In this document: one piece after another, positions 24,487 through 35,626 of the stretch
Position numbering within the stretch: the stretch's first letter is position 1
How the letters are laid out: each line of letters begins with the position of its first letter
NCBI GenBank assembly: GCA_965153455.1
Contig: OZ234496.1
Span: 21,134,304 to 21,198,303 of the forward strand
DNA: 64,000 nt
Direction of reading: 5' to 3'
DNA from: Sphagnum compactum
Lineage: Eukaryota; Bryophyta; Sphagnopsida; Sphagnales
Position numbers and translations under genes: made by a program
The notes under the pieces: model-generated
The model's input: only the letters and a program-made list of their open reading frames with translations
Database searches by the model: none
Told to the model about the DNA's origin: nothing

Positions 24487-25867
24487 CTTTCGACACCCGT
24501 CTAAAAATTGCAAAAGCATATTATAACTTGGATGGTTTTGATCAGGTGGCTTGCAAACATTGAAATGATTGCAACCTTCGACTCTATAACATCCGTGTCC
24601 TAGAATTTGGGCTGATCCAGGTTCCACAATCATACCCTGCAAAACCAAATGTTTTCCAATCCTATTAAGTTTTTATACAATAGTCTTTGAATGCTAGCCA
24701 TCCATTGCACAATTGACAATGCTCATCACTTACCATATTATCATCAATAGGTTTGGTTTCGACAAACACATAAACACCATAAATGTTTGTGCAGCTTGCA
24801 AGCGTCTTAATGAAGTCATTTGATAAATTTGCTGCCTTGGATATGGAGGGATCAATATTTTCCAAGACTTTGGCCAATTGCTTGGAGTCCAAACTGATTT
24901 CACATTGTCTACAAATATATTCAATTAACAGCTGTGATCCAATATGTGGTACAGCATAAAAGGCCACCCCTAGCATATATTTCAAAAAAACATTTGCCTT
25001 TTCAACATAACTTTTTTCTAGATTGTTACAATGTTGTTGTTGAGATATCTTATGAATCTCAAAGACCAAGCTCTTGATGACAATACCACCAAAGCTGTGC
25101 CCTATGAGCACAAAGGGGTGTTCTTGGCCCAACTTCCACTTAGAACTGTAGATCAAGATCAAACAAGCACAACATTACATAAGCACATAATAGCCACGTG
25201 TGGCATTCTTTCAACAATTAATATGCTAAGATCTATGCTCACTGTGAATTTGGTACATCCCATAAGTTCAAGTACATGCCTCTTGTATGTTCAAGTCCAC
25301 AACACTTGCAACTTGCACATAAGCACCTAGAAAAGAACAATCTACAATGGAATTTACATGTTCGATCTAAACTCCTTGCCTCTTCCACAAAGGCATGCTT
25401 CAAAAAATTACAACATATTTGAATCACCCATATTTCTAGTACCTAGTTTGTAATTTTAGGATATAATTAATTTGTGTGTGTTAAATCCTAAATCCCTGCA
25501 ATCTTTATAACAAATAGTTGGAAATATTGTGACAGACAAATATAGGTTCTTAATCAAACCTGGTCACCGCGCTTTGCACCAAATTCTTCGCAATATGTGA
25601 AACATCTTCAGTATATCCAAATTCATGCGACTTGGATTTGGTGGCATATGCATCGTAGGAGAGGAGCAAGATTCTGACATTGTTGCCCAATTGTGGTCCC
25701 AACCATTCTTGGGGCCAACATGTTTCTGGGTGATTTCGTGTCGACCATGTGGTTTTCCACATGTTGTGTGCATCCTGCCCGAATTGGAGGCCGTGGAAGA
25801 ACACGACGTCAAAATGAATGGGACCCTTGTGGTCGTCGGGTGGCCATACTTGTGTCACGGGAGGCAT
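24487..25867 (-). pseudogene. Hydrolase module of the HNL gene (exons A, B, C)
   Basis: Exon A (25560-25867) carries the first strand and oxyanion-side loop, HFDVVFFHGLQFG, with WPQEWLGPQL and RILLLSYDAYA, as in SERAC1/DUF676-like lipases. It ends ACCAG before GTTTGA. Exon B (24734-25145) follows a CTACAG acceptor and holds the nucleophile elbow GHSFGG (Ser at about 25093-25098) plus GVAFYAVPHIGSQ; it ends before a perfect GTAAGT. Exon C (24487-24636) follows TTTTGCAG and has EGCNHFNVCKP, the usual site of the catalytic His. The acid is not certain; an Asp in the KPIDDNM stretch is a candidate. Phases match at both junctions (2/0, then 0/0). I see no signal peptide. The catalytic residues that I can place are intact, so the module could be active in ester or lipid hydrolysis or as a binding domain; its substrate is unknown. 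Confidence 0.85.
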
Positions 25868-26299
25868 CTGCACATCGAAAACCCCAGTTTCACCCTCACA
25901 AACAATTGATCGCCCTTGCCACTATCGGAACAAAAAACTGTGGATGCAAAAAATGATTAGGAGTGTCGATGCAACGGTTAGGATTGTTGATGGGAGTGTT
26001 GTTTTGCTCAAGAATCGATGCACCAAAACGATCTGGCGGAAAGAAATCCCCGTCACTCGTGGGTATAAGTACGATTTACGAGATTGCAGAAGAGTTGGCG
26101 TGATTACGTGTTGTGAAACTGCTGCACAGATTTGATTCGTAAGGTAGAAATAGGAACTGAGGAGAGATGGCACGTCGCCCACAGGCTGCGCCTTCCTTCA
26201 CTAAGTTATATGCGCGGGTGCAAGGGCGAAAAGCGTGGTGCGGTACGGGGTCCGTCAGGTGCAGCGCGATGTGCGGGCTAGGTAGCGCGGTGTGTAGCT
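25868..26299. other. Region upstream of the HNL start codon
   Basis: GC content rises sharply at the start of the HNL gene. Minus-strand sequence 25868-25920 stays in frame with exon A (IVCEGETGVFDVQ) and is closed by TAG just beyond, so an upstream exon with an AG acceptor near 25925 or 25945 is possible. I see no unambiguous TATA box. Confidence 0.4.
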
Positions 26300-27050
26300 T
26301 GGTAGCGCGCACACCAGAAGGCGGTGGGGTCTCCGGTCCTGGTTCGTGTCTTCATCTGCTTGCAGGGGCGGGCGCCCAATCTCGATGCGGAAAAAGCAGG
26401 TGTAGTCTAAATTTGTCGCCCACACACCAGAAGGCGATGGGATCTGCGGCCGTAGTTCATCTCTTCGTCAGTTTGCAGGGGCGGCCACCCGATCTCGACG
26501 CGGAAAAGGAAGGTGCAACCTCGCCGGATCGGAGTAGCTTGGTAGCGCACACCAGAAGGCGGTGAGTTCTGCGGTCGTGGTTCGTCTCTTTGTTAGCTTA
26601 CGGGACGGAACTGATCTCGATGCGGAAAAAGAAGGTGCAACGTAGCTGGATCCGTCTAGCTCGGTAGTAGACGCCAGAAGGGGACGGGGTCTGGCGTCAT
26701 GGTTAGTCTACTCGTCAACTTGCAGGGCGGAAAAATCTCGATGAGAAAAAAGATGCAGCCTACCTGCATCGGTATAGCTTAGTAGCGCACACACCAGAAG
26801 GCGGTGGGGTCGCGCTTGCGCTTCGTCTCTTCGTCAGCTTGTAGGTCGGGCGCCAGATCTCGATGCAGCAAAAGAAGATTCAGTGCACTGTGCTAGCTGG
26901 ATCGATGCAGTATGGGAGCGCAAACATCAGACAGTGGCGGGTAGTGGCCGTGGTTCGCCTCTTCGTCAGCTTGCAAGGCGGTCGCGCGATCTGACCTTGG
27001 TGCACCAGCAGAAGAAGAAGGATGGGAGATGTTGCTGAACAATCGGTAGG
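26300..27050. repeat. GC-rich minisatellite, about 120-bp unit, six copies
   Basis: The motif ACACCAGAAGGCG recurs at 26311, 26424, 26549, 26671 (as ACGCCAGAAGGGG), 26791 and, degenerate, 26923. Units of 113-132 bp share a common order: CCAGAAGGCGGTGGGG, a TCGTCTCTTCGTCAGCTTGC block, ATCTCGATGCGGAAAA, and AGCTTGGTAGCG. Open frames through it are by-products of GC richness; none is conserved between units. Confidence 0.85.
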
Positions 27051-27069
27051 AAATGCAAAAGCCACCTTC

Positions 27070-27335
27070 AGCTCCGACGCCGCAAGGCAGGGCCGGCAGA
27101 CTACTCGTGCAGCAAAAAGAAGAGGCGAAAGAGCGGGTAAAGCAACAGGGCAGAACCACACGTTCTGAATGTGGACACAGTCGCCCCGGCTATTTGTCTC
27201 TTAGCTCCGACGCCGCAAGGCAGGGCCGGCAGACTACTCGTGCAGCAAAAAGTAGAGGCGAAAGAGCGGGTAAAGCAACAGGGCAGAACCACACGTTCTG
27301 AATGTGGACACAGTCGCCCCGGCTATTTGTCTCTT
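27070..27335. repeat. 133-bp perfect-period duplication
   Basis: The block starting AGCTCCGACGCCGCAAGGC at 27070 is repeated from 27203 with almost no difference (GAAGAGG in the first, GTAGAGG in the second). Near identity means a recent tandem duplication. It ends with TATTTGTCTCTTA in both copies. Confidence 0.9.
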
Positions 27336-29156
27336 AGGAGGCAATCCGTAACACTAGCGAATCCGCTTAGTGGGCCCCACCTCAGACGCGAATGCGCTAG
27401 CGATCGGTTTGCCTTCTCGAACATATGCCTGTTCGCCACTTTTGTTCGCTGCATCTTAAGTGAGGAATGAGAAAACAGAAATTCAGGGGCCTGATAATTA
27501 GGAACTTGCGTCGCTGCAACAGTGACGAGACTGCAAGCTGCCCTCATCGCCCTTGTTTTTTTGGCTGGACACGAGAATAAAGCCTCATCCTAACCTTCAA
27601 AAAAATTCTGTTCATGTTGTCAAAGGAATGGACAGATGTGGTAAATGCCAGGGGTAGAGTGGCAGTTCGGCTAACAACGTAGTTGAAAGTTTCTCCAGTG
27701 CCCCATCCCTGCAGCTTGTCTCATTACCTAATTGGAAATGCAACTAGTAGTCCAGATTCAAGGATTGAGACGTACTCATATGTATTGACTCCAATTTCAG
27801 TGTTAAACATCTGCCTTCATACGCTGGTCTCAGGTGAAAAGAAAGATTACAATGCAGCCACTACTCTAGCTGTGCTTTTGATATATGGATGTTATACAAG
27901 TGGACCCACTGGCTATAAGTCCGGACTCTCTCAACCCATTAACCAACATGTATGGTGGCAGTAATGGGAAGACTGGGTCATGATGCTGGCTAGCTCAACA
28001 AAACATAGAAGAGAAGGAGATGACAAAGAGGACAACAACCAAGAACATGAACCTGACCAGGAGAGTGGAGAGATGATAGAAATAACATGGAGAGATTTTA
28101 AGAGAATGATCTTTTGAGGCAGAAACATGTATTTACCCTCAATTCATCTCAACCAGTGGGTACAACAAGTCAGACTGTCTCAAATTCCCATAATTGATGT
28201 TCATGGTGAAAATTCCCCTTGAGATAGCTCCTTTACATCCTTCCACAAGTTTGGATAGTCCCTCAACACTCTTTGAACCACTACTACTTACACATGCTGC
28301 ATCAGTCAGTTGTGGAAAGAAATTGAGGAACTCCAACAAGGTTCAAACTTTGAAGATAGTATAGGTATTTTGCAGCGTCTTTCAGTTGCTAGTGCAACAA
28401 GTTCTTCAAAAACATTAGTGTTGATCAGTGCAGAATTCACAAACCAGGTTACTACTTGATTACTGCTTAAATCTATCCAAACCTTGAAGCACAACTACAT
28501 ATACCACATGCTACATCAATCAGTTGTGGAAAGAAATTGAGGAACTGCAACAAGGCTTGAACTTCAAAGACAATATATGTACCTTACAACCTCTTCTGTC
28601 TAGTGGCAGATGACACATTTAGATCCAAGAAGTGTCGAGTGTCAAGCTCATAGTGCACAACTTGGGTGAGAAGAAGATGATGAACACAGAGAGAACCACA
28701 TTGCCAATGCAGAAATCGCACTCAACGAAGTCAAACTGGAGCTATGCACAAGACACAAGCAATGGTGATTCTGTTCAGTGGCGCAATTTAGTGTTGCAGA
28801 GTCAGACTGCATATGGAGGACAAAATCTGATTTTAAATAAAACCGTTAAAACTGGTTCATCTTAATGGTTTTGAAATTTCAAAACACTAGTTTTTTGCAA
28901 CTATGGTGTGAGTGAGGTTTAGGTGTAACTTGAAAGAATAAAGGTGAGAGGAATAATGATAGCAAGAGGGATAACATGTGAAGGGTTCAAAAATTGATTC
29001 TATATCTTGTCCTCAAGGGCTTTACACAACTAGTCGGCCTTAAGAAATTATTTATTTTATTACAAACATGAGGCCAAACAATAAGCCAAAATTGCTCAAT
29101 ACTTCCCTTTACGGTCCCAAGCTCTTCATCTAAAGGGGCCTTCTCAGCTAGTTGGT
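27336..29156. other. Intergenic interval with a direct repeat, no recognised gene
   Basis: Composition moves from GC-rich to balanced. A 93-codon plus-strand frame at 27683-27964 and several shorter ones show no motif that I recognise. A direct repeat of about 105 bp (28291-28400 and 28505-28610, offset 214, core TGTGGAAAGAAATTGAGGAA) lies in the middle. Past the RPL5 stop (29157) this would also hold that gene's 3-prime untranslated region and poly(A) site. Confidence 0.4.
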
Positions 29157-32100
29157 TTATTCATCACCTTCCTCATTTAGGGCATTGAGCCAGGAAATCA
29201 AGGCTGCCTTTCACTCCTCATAAGACAACTTCTTCACCTTCCAGATGTTCCATCAAATTACAATGAGTTCTCAATTAGTTCAAGATTGTTCCTTTCAAGC
29301 AGGCAGATAAGAATACATGACTGAAAGGCCACATCAAAAGCAGAAGAATCCAGCTTGTGACCCTACCGAATTTTACCAACACTTAACCCCCAAAAACAAA
29401 AGACAACCAGTGTATACAAATATGGCACCAGATGTAGTCACAATTTAGTAAAGCTATATCAGGAGGCAGCAACTCACATTTTCTTCTCAGTAGGAGCATT
29501 CTTCTCAGTTAGCTGGGCACTTGGGTCAGCACAAATGGCTGCATGCACACTGGTGTACATCTCTGCAAGATCATCAGCCTCAAAGCCTTCTTTCAGCAGC
29601 CCACTGAAATGGGCTTGGCACTTCTCAGTCTCTTCCTCCTTCAAAAGCTGTAGCCCATCCCACCAAAGAGAATCAGTATTGTTGCCCCTGGAGACTTTCT
29701 TGTAGGTGAAGGACAATATAATTTGTAAAAACTTTCACCTAAAAGTAGTGCTAGGTGAAGTTATGGCAGCTTGGAAAGAGAGAAACTGAACCTTCGTGCA
29801 GTCAGCAATGTGACCACCCAGGATGTACTTGCAGTGAGTTTCAGCATTCAAACTCTTGTCCTCTTTGCTAAAACCCGCAAACCTCTTCTCACTATAGGGA
29901 ATGTCCAAACCTCCATCCAAAGCACCCTGCATTAAAAAAGTGATCAGAGTGATGCTAATCAAGCTGAATTACTTCTTAATCTCATGCAGAGTCCATTATA
30001 GGGTTTAGGGTTCAAACTGATGAAGCCATAGATGCTGCATCAGCATCCACATCATGTGTGGCCAGGTATCCAAGAGTGCACATTGCAAAAGAATCAGAAT
30101 CCAGGTAAGCTACTTCAAATGTCTCCAAATTTGTTTCCTGGACATCGGGAAAATAGTAACTGAGTTCGCACTACAGCCAAAGAGGTTCCCTTCACAACAA
30201 GCACATAAAACCAAAAATAGAAGAAATAGAAAAGCAGCTGAGCAAAGTAATAAAACAAGACATAAACATCCAGCCATGTAAGAAGCAGAAAGAAAGTAAG
30301 CCCATGAGATGATTCCCACTGATAAAGCATCTCCCAACATTGAGAACACATTAGCGCACACCACATAATATCCACAGAGATTTGTTCTATCATTTTCAGA
30401 GTAAACAGAGAATCCTTTAGTCCTCTTTTAGAAGATAATTTATGCTATATGCAATTTCCATAGAGAGTGCATTCAAGTGCAAACAAAGAGGAATTAGGGA
30501 AATTCACAAAGATATACATAAGGACTGTCCATATTATGATACAGATCTAGGATGACTGGACAGGTACTGGACTAGATAAGATGCCAAATAATGCACAAGT
30601 CCTGACACTAGTAAACCTTGCTATGCGAATATGCACAAAAAACAGAAGTGGAAAGGTACCTCTAGGGCACCAAAAACTCTGTTTCCAGTTGTAGTCCTGA
30701 CCAAACCCACATCAAGAAGAGCCCTAAATGGCCGTTTGCCCTAATCCTCCTCAACATTGAAGTCCTCACCAGTAGCCTGCAGACAGGAACAACCAAAACA
30801 TCAAAATATCAACCTAATTCTGGCCTACACATGGTAGATTGCTGTGGCTGCCACTAATATTAAGTGACTTCAAAAAGCTGTCATTGCAGCTATGAACCCA
30901 ATATGCCCATGAGTCAGAAGCAATTCTACAAACATCAAATAACAGAATGTTTGCATGCAATAACCAAATAAATCACAAACCGTTTCATTGCCTGGGTAGT
31001 CCTCATCAAGCTCAAACTTCTTCAAGTGATGTCGAGCCAGCAGAAGACCTGTGCAGTAAGCTGTGATGGACCACCATAAGACACATCCAACCCATCCATT
31101 AATGAAAGTGGAGCTTGGGGAAGGCAATTACAAACATTGCTTCCCAGGCACAGAAGTGCCAATAGCTACTTGCTCCAGGTGCTTTCAAAGATTATTTTGG
31201 ACTGCACACAGAACACATACCAGCAGCATAATTGGTGAAACCACCCTTCAAGCCATAGCGTGGAAGCTCATGGGCATAGGCAGCAGTCAGCACAATGTCA
31301 CCAGCAAGAGTGACATAGGTGATTTGAGCCACAATGTCTTTGTTGGTCTGGACAAATAAATGTCAAGGAACAGATGCATATACTATTCAGGTTCCAACAT
31401 ACACAACTAGTAAAGCAGAATTGACATAACACATTAGGATTCAAAAACTGGAGACAGGCAGTCATGCAGGGGCACTACACATCACTTTTTCCTGCCACTC
31501 AAATCAACTATTAATGAAGAGATTACAAAGAAAATTGGACTTATGTGCAGACACTGTCAGTCTCAATCACAATTCAGAGAGTGCCACCTAGATCACAAGG
31601 AATAGAATCCCTAACAGATTCCAACAATCACACATGTTATCACACAGAACATGAAAAAATGAATTCATATTCAAGAGGCAGACAACTCCAGGTAATGAAA
31701 TGTGAAAGAAAGAAACACATATGGCTATTATAAGGCAAAGCAGGATTCTCAGGCTAATCTAAACAAGGACTTAACAACAGAGGATACAAATCGGACAACA
31801 TAGCGGTACTTTGGGGTGTTGTACTTGTTCTTGTCCTGAGTGGTAAGATGAATCCTGGCTCGATAGTCAGTTTTCCCAGCTGCACAATGCACATAGGAGA
31901 GTATACATCAGAACAAGACAGCAATGCACAGATTGGTTCAGACAGTACCTACATGCAGGTTCTCCAAATTGCTCCCCACCCTCCAAATGTGAATATTTGA
32001 TCACTATATATGCATTGTTATTGCACACATGATTGCCTACAGAAAACTGATCTCGCATGCGCCTGTACTTGACTTGAAACCTTTTGAAGTAGGCCTTGTT

Positions 32101-32804
32101 CATGTGTGACTTGACGAACACCTGCACAGTAATGTGGAACACTGCGCAGTGAAGAGTTCGACCTACAGCTCTATGCAGTTGCCACTACATTCAGATCCTG
32201 GAAAATAGGTCATTAGAAGGTTTAGGGTTTCCCATAACACAAAGTGATTTTTCGGCTGGATTATAGTAGGGTTTAAACAGAAACTAAGAGTTTCCTCCAA
32301 CGAGCAAATGTGAAGCAAGTCAAAAAGACACAGCGATGTCTATGACACTCCGGCATCTCCTTCCTAGACATTTACCGATGCAAAGCACCAGGCATCTTAC
32401 CTTGACACATGAGTCAAGAAACATACTTGAATACATAAAACCAAAGACCGTCAACCAGAAACCTCTGGAAAAAGACAATATGGCACCAATTAGTGCAGCA
32501 TAGCAGGCACGCAACAGACGCAAATAAGCCTGTGAGATTGAAACCACGTGACCAAAAATCCCGTGGATTCAACTTCCATACCAAACAATTGAAGCTCGGT
32601 CCGTAAGCATCTCTGAAGACTGAAGACGCATTCAGTAACACGCTTGTCACCAAGAAAAAGGACTCTTATCTTCCCTTTTCTTCTTCCCCCTCTCGTCTTC
32701 CTTATTCTCACTCTTCTTCTACTTGCTTTTCTTCTAATTTTTCACGAAAACAGAGCATGAGCATTGAGGCGGGGCAAGGAATAGATGGAGCGAATGCTTA
32801 CCAT
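29157..32804 (-). pseudogene. RPL5: 60S ribosomal protein L5, intron-containing, broken copy
   Basis: uL18/RPL5 binds 5S rRNA in the large ribosomal subunit. Exon 1 ends at the ATG (32802-32804), directly followed by GTAAGC. Exon 2 from 32121 reads VFVKSHMNKAYFKRFQVKYR. Exon 3 is 31788-31879 ([19 protein letters not shown]), exon 4 31221-31347 ([19 protein letters not shown]), exon 5 30981-31060 (AYCTGLLLARHHLKK), exon 6 30660-30776 ([20 protein letters not shown]), exon 7 29792-29926 ([19 protein letters not shown]), exon 8 from 29647 (KCQAHFSGLLKEGFEADDL, VHAAICADPSAQLTEK), last exon about 29157-29245 (KVKKLSYEE). Junctions 3 to 8 are in phase with GT-AG. Breaks: TAG at 30741-30743, TGA at 29211-29213 where the family has Arg (YEER), and no in-frame junction between exons 2 and 3. 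Introns show that it is not a processed copy. Confidence 0.9.
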
Positions 32805-33100
32805 GGTGCCGAGCCGCTGAGGCCGCTGCTGTTCGAAGAATCACGGAGCGAAAGATCCAGAGTGCACGAGGAGGCGCGTCAAAGAGGAAGAGCTCTCAGA
32901 TTCCATCTCTCTCACGCTTTGGACTGTCCGATCGATGTACATTATATATCTCGATCATCGACCTCATCCACCTAACCTAAATTCCGAACCTGATCTCAGA
33001 CCTAAGCTAATAATCGAACCTCTGCCTGCCGAACGTGCTCATGTGACCCCAGTGTGGCTGATTAGACAAAAAAAAACTCGCTTTTTTCTTTCATTTCATT
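32805..33100 (-). promoter_or_regulatory. Upstream region of the RPL5 copy
   Basis: The start codon lies in CGGCACCATGG, a good plant initiation context. Upstream sequence is GC-richer than the surroundings and is followed by AT-rich DNA near 33070. No TATA box or telo-box (AAACCCTA) that I would call with confidence; the functional transcription start cannot be placed. Confidence 0.35.
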
Positions 33101-33931
33101 TCTTTTTCAATAAATTTTAGTGCACCAACAAGGGTTTTGTTCTTCAACTTTGTGATATCGAAAATTTGGCAATATTTTCCCCAAAAAACTAGCAAAATTA
33201 GTTGAATATATACACTAGAAAAAAAAGTTCCAAAGAAATCCTAATTCTTTTGTACAAAACTGACGAATCTGTCTTTAAAAATTCACTGTGCACCACTTCA
33301 AATCCATTGTGCATCTTTATTTCAAGAAGATATAATGCTGAAGTGGTGTTAAATCTCGCAAAAAACTTGTGTATAATTCATTATGTCTGTATTACCAAAT
33401 CTGATATTTTGTTTTGTAAATATACATTCCCAAAATGAAACATGCATTAAATTTATGAAATTCAGTATTTCTAGTTTCGTTCAATTTGCATTATTTACAT
33501 TATATGTGCAAGAAATGATCTTGTTTGTGCACCATACAAGGTACTTCAAAATGTGCAAGGAAAAAAAACAAACCAAAGGATTGTGTTTTTTTTTTTTTTT
33601 TAAATGATTTTGTTTGCACATGATGCCATTGAAAATGTGCATGGATTTAAAACCATAAAGACCTGAGCCAACATTTGAAGTGCAGTTGAAGGGCATGGTA
33701 CATGCGGAATTTTTTCCTCTATGAAGGGCAGGCATTTCAAAATACATAATGCCTGCTTATGTGAGCATTTGTTTCTTGAAACACCCACTTTTGGTTTTTT
33801 TTCCGTGGTGCCCAATCCAATGTATCTTGCAAAAAAATCAGAAAATAAAAAATTGGTGCAGGTATTAAAGCATTGGGTCTCTAATGTATTGATCTTTCAA
33901 TGCAGAATGACAGTTGCACAATTATTACATA
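33101..33931. other. Intergenic AT-rich interval
   Basis: Short open frames on both strands, a T17 tract at about 33585-33601, no recognisable domain. It reaches the Helitron terminus. Confidence 0.5.
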
Positions 33932-34050
33932 CTAGTTTGAACCCCGTGCCTAATGCACAGGTGTGTGTGTATTTGACGGTACATATTACAAAACCAGATA
34001 TGAAGTACAAATTTTTTAAACAACTGTCTATACTCATGGTGACACACTGA
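33932..34050 (-). mobile_element. Helitron 3-prime terminus, minus orientation
   Basis: On the minus strand the end reads GTGCATTAGGCACGGGG, then TTCAAACTAG, followed by T. Helitrons end in CTAG/CTRR, insert before T, and have a short hairpin just upstream; here CCTGTGC pairs with GCACGGG around an ATTAG loop. The same end occurs in plus orientation at 36521 and 37431. How far this copy extends to the right is unclear. Confidence 0.75.
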
Positions 34051-35626
34051 AAATCCAATGTAGAAATCTGGCAATCTTTTACTATTTTTTCACCTCACTT
34101 TTGGCTTTTGAAACCCTCCAAAATCACTTCATTTTTGAATTTTTGAGCGAAATTTCTCTGGTAAAAATAATGGCATCAAGGGCTTAAGTGGCAGAATCTG
34201 CCACAGAGGACCTAATCCTTAGCATTAAAAGTAAGGAGTCAAGCCCCATGAGAAATTTGTAGGCTGGCCATAGAGGACCCCTTTCTTGACATTAAGAGTA
34301 GGGATGTAGTTGCAGAATGACAAAATCAGCAGCAAGTGCAATTGGCTCTCAATTAAACACCAGGTGAGCCTGAATGGTCATCCCCAGCCCTTTTATTTAT
34401 TGGAAAAATTTCGCAGAAATGTGAAATTAAAAATTGAAAATTTGAAAAAGAAGTGATTTTGAGGGAAATAGTAGTAAATAATAGTACTATTTAAAAATTT
34501 GGATCACATAAGGTATCAATCTTTTTGAAAAATTTAGACTCATGAGTTAACAATTTCATTGTCAAAGTAATACCCCTGGTTACCAATTTACTTGGGTTTT
34601 TTTAAAAATAATAAATTATGCATTAAGGTCAGTTTTCAAATACTCACCTTGCAAACCACCAGTTATATTGTCTAGGTAGGGTAGGCTATAGGGTTTTTAA
34701 AAAAAAAAGTAATATGTATTTTTTCTATTTTTTCATCATAAACATGTTTTCTTTCTTTCCATTTTTTTTTCATAAACTTTTTCTGATTGAGAAGAGAAAG
34801 GAAGAATAGGAAAGGTAAATGCTCGAAATGCTACACAGGACAAGCCCTCCAGGTAGAGTCCGCCATTTTCGGTTGGAGTAAACAGACCATGACGGGACGT
34901 CGGGATGTGAAGCATCATTTCATCCATCTGTCCCGTCATCCATCCATCCGTCCGGTCATCCATATGTCTCGTCATGGTCTGTTTACTCTGACCGAAAATG
35001 GCTGACTCTACTTGGAAGGCCTGTCCTGTGTAGCATTTCGAGCATTTGGACAGATGCAGCTCTGTCATCCACACTATTTAAAATAGAAGCATAGGGGCTT
35101 CCACGTGACACACCATTTTAGCTTATATATGTGACAATTCAACTTTAGGCAAAGTACTTGAGATAAAATCAGAAAAGAAAACCACCAAAACAGAAGGGCC
35201 AATGTGTTCAAATGTAAGTTAACTCCAATTTTAGAAAGTATCTTCTTAGCAGGCCAACTAGGGCTCATGCAAACCTGCCTAGACAAAAAAGCACCACCTC
35301 CTGAGCAAAAAACCCCTCCTTCAACCCCTACTTCAACCTGGAATAAAAATGTTGTGCCCTCCCCAGTCCATGTTAAGCCTTCTCATTGGTTGCATGATTT
35401 TATTTTTTCTAAAACTCTTGGTCACCATTTTCAACCTGGGCTAATAATAATACCCCTTCCTAAGAGCGTGGGTATCCATACTATTGTAATTCGTATTTAC
35501 TAGGGTAAAGCAGCTGGTGACCAAACACTTAAGCTCTTAGGGCAGGCCAAATCCAAGGGGAGGGCTCCACTGTTTCTGGTGCTCAAACAAAACTTGAACC
35601 CCTTCTATTGGTGCATCTATGAAGCA
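34051..35626. other. Interval between Helitron copies
   Basis: This contains the inverted repeat listed separately and a 99-codon plus frame at 35204-35503 (contains PSPVHVKPSHWLHDFIF) that I do not recognise and that may be a transposon fragment. The rest is AT-rich. Confidence 0.35.
34817..35047. repeat. Inverted repeat with about 80-bp arms
   Basis: Left arm 34817-34897 and right arm 34969-35047 are near reverse complements (AAATGCTCGAAATGCTACAC against GTGTAGCATTTCGAGCATTT). The spacer holds CATCATTTCATCCATC and GTCATCCATCCATCC motifs that also begin the Helitron units at 35627 and 36524, so this appears to be a rearranged Helitron 5-prime end. Confidence 0.7.

Larger units (their letters stand above)
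13834..25867 (-). pseudogene. HNL-type immune receptor gene: alpha/beta hydrolase - NB-ARC - LRR
   Basis: Five minus-strand exons join in one frame with GT-AG introns: A 25560-25867, B 24734-25145, C 24487-24636, D 22842-23933, E 17592-22643. A-C encode a SERAC1-like hydrolase, D an NB-ARC switch, E about 66 leucine-rich repeats. This matches the hydrolase-NBS-LRR class (HNL) described in liverworts; such proteins are presumed intracellular pathogen receptors. The ATG at 25865-25867 is chosen because it is the first in frame, 6 codons into a run that is open from about 25920; a further upstream exon is possible. One in-frame TAA (23697-23699) interrupts NB-ARC and another (17592-17594) truncates the LRRs, after which LRR sequence continues to a TGA at 13834-13836, split by a transposon. 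I call it a probable pseudogene; sequencing error or a recent null allele at one base are alternatives. Confidence 0.8.

Noticed and set aside
25868-27340. Bacterial contamination, from the abrupt GC rise
   Set aside because: The GC-rich stretch grades into exon A of a plant-type split gene and consists of minisatellites, not bacterial genes.
26167-27470. Several ORFs of 80-132 codons in the GC-rich block
   Set aside because: They run through minisatellite units in several frames and strands with no conserved residues between units; GC richness alone removes stops.
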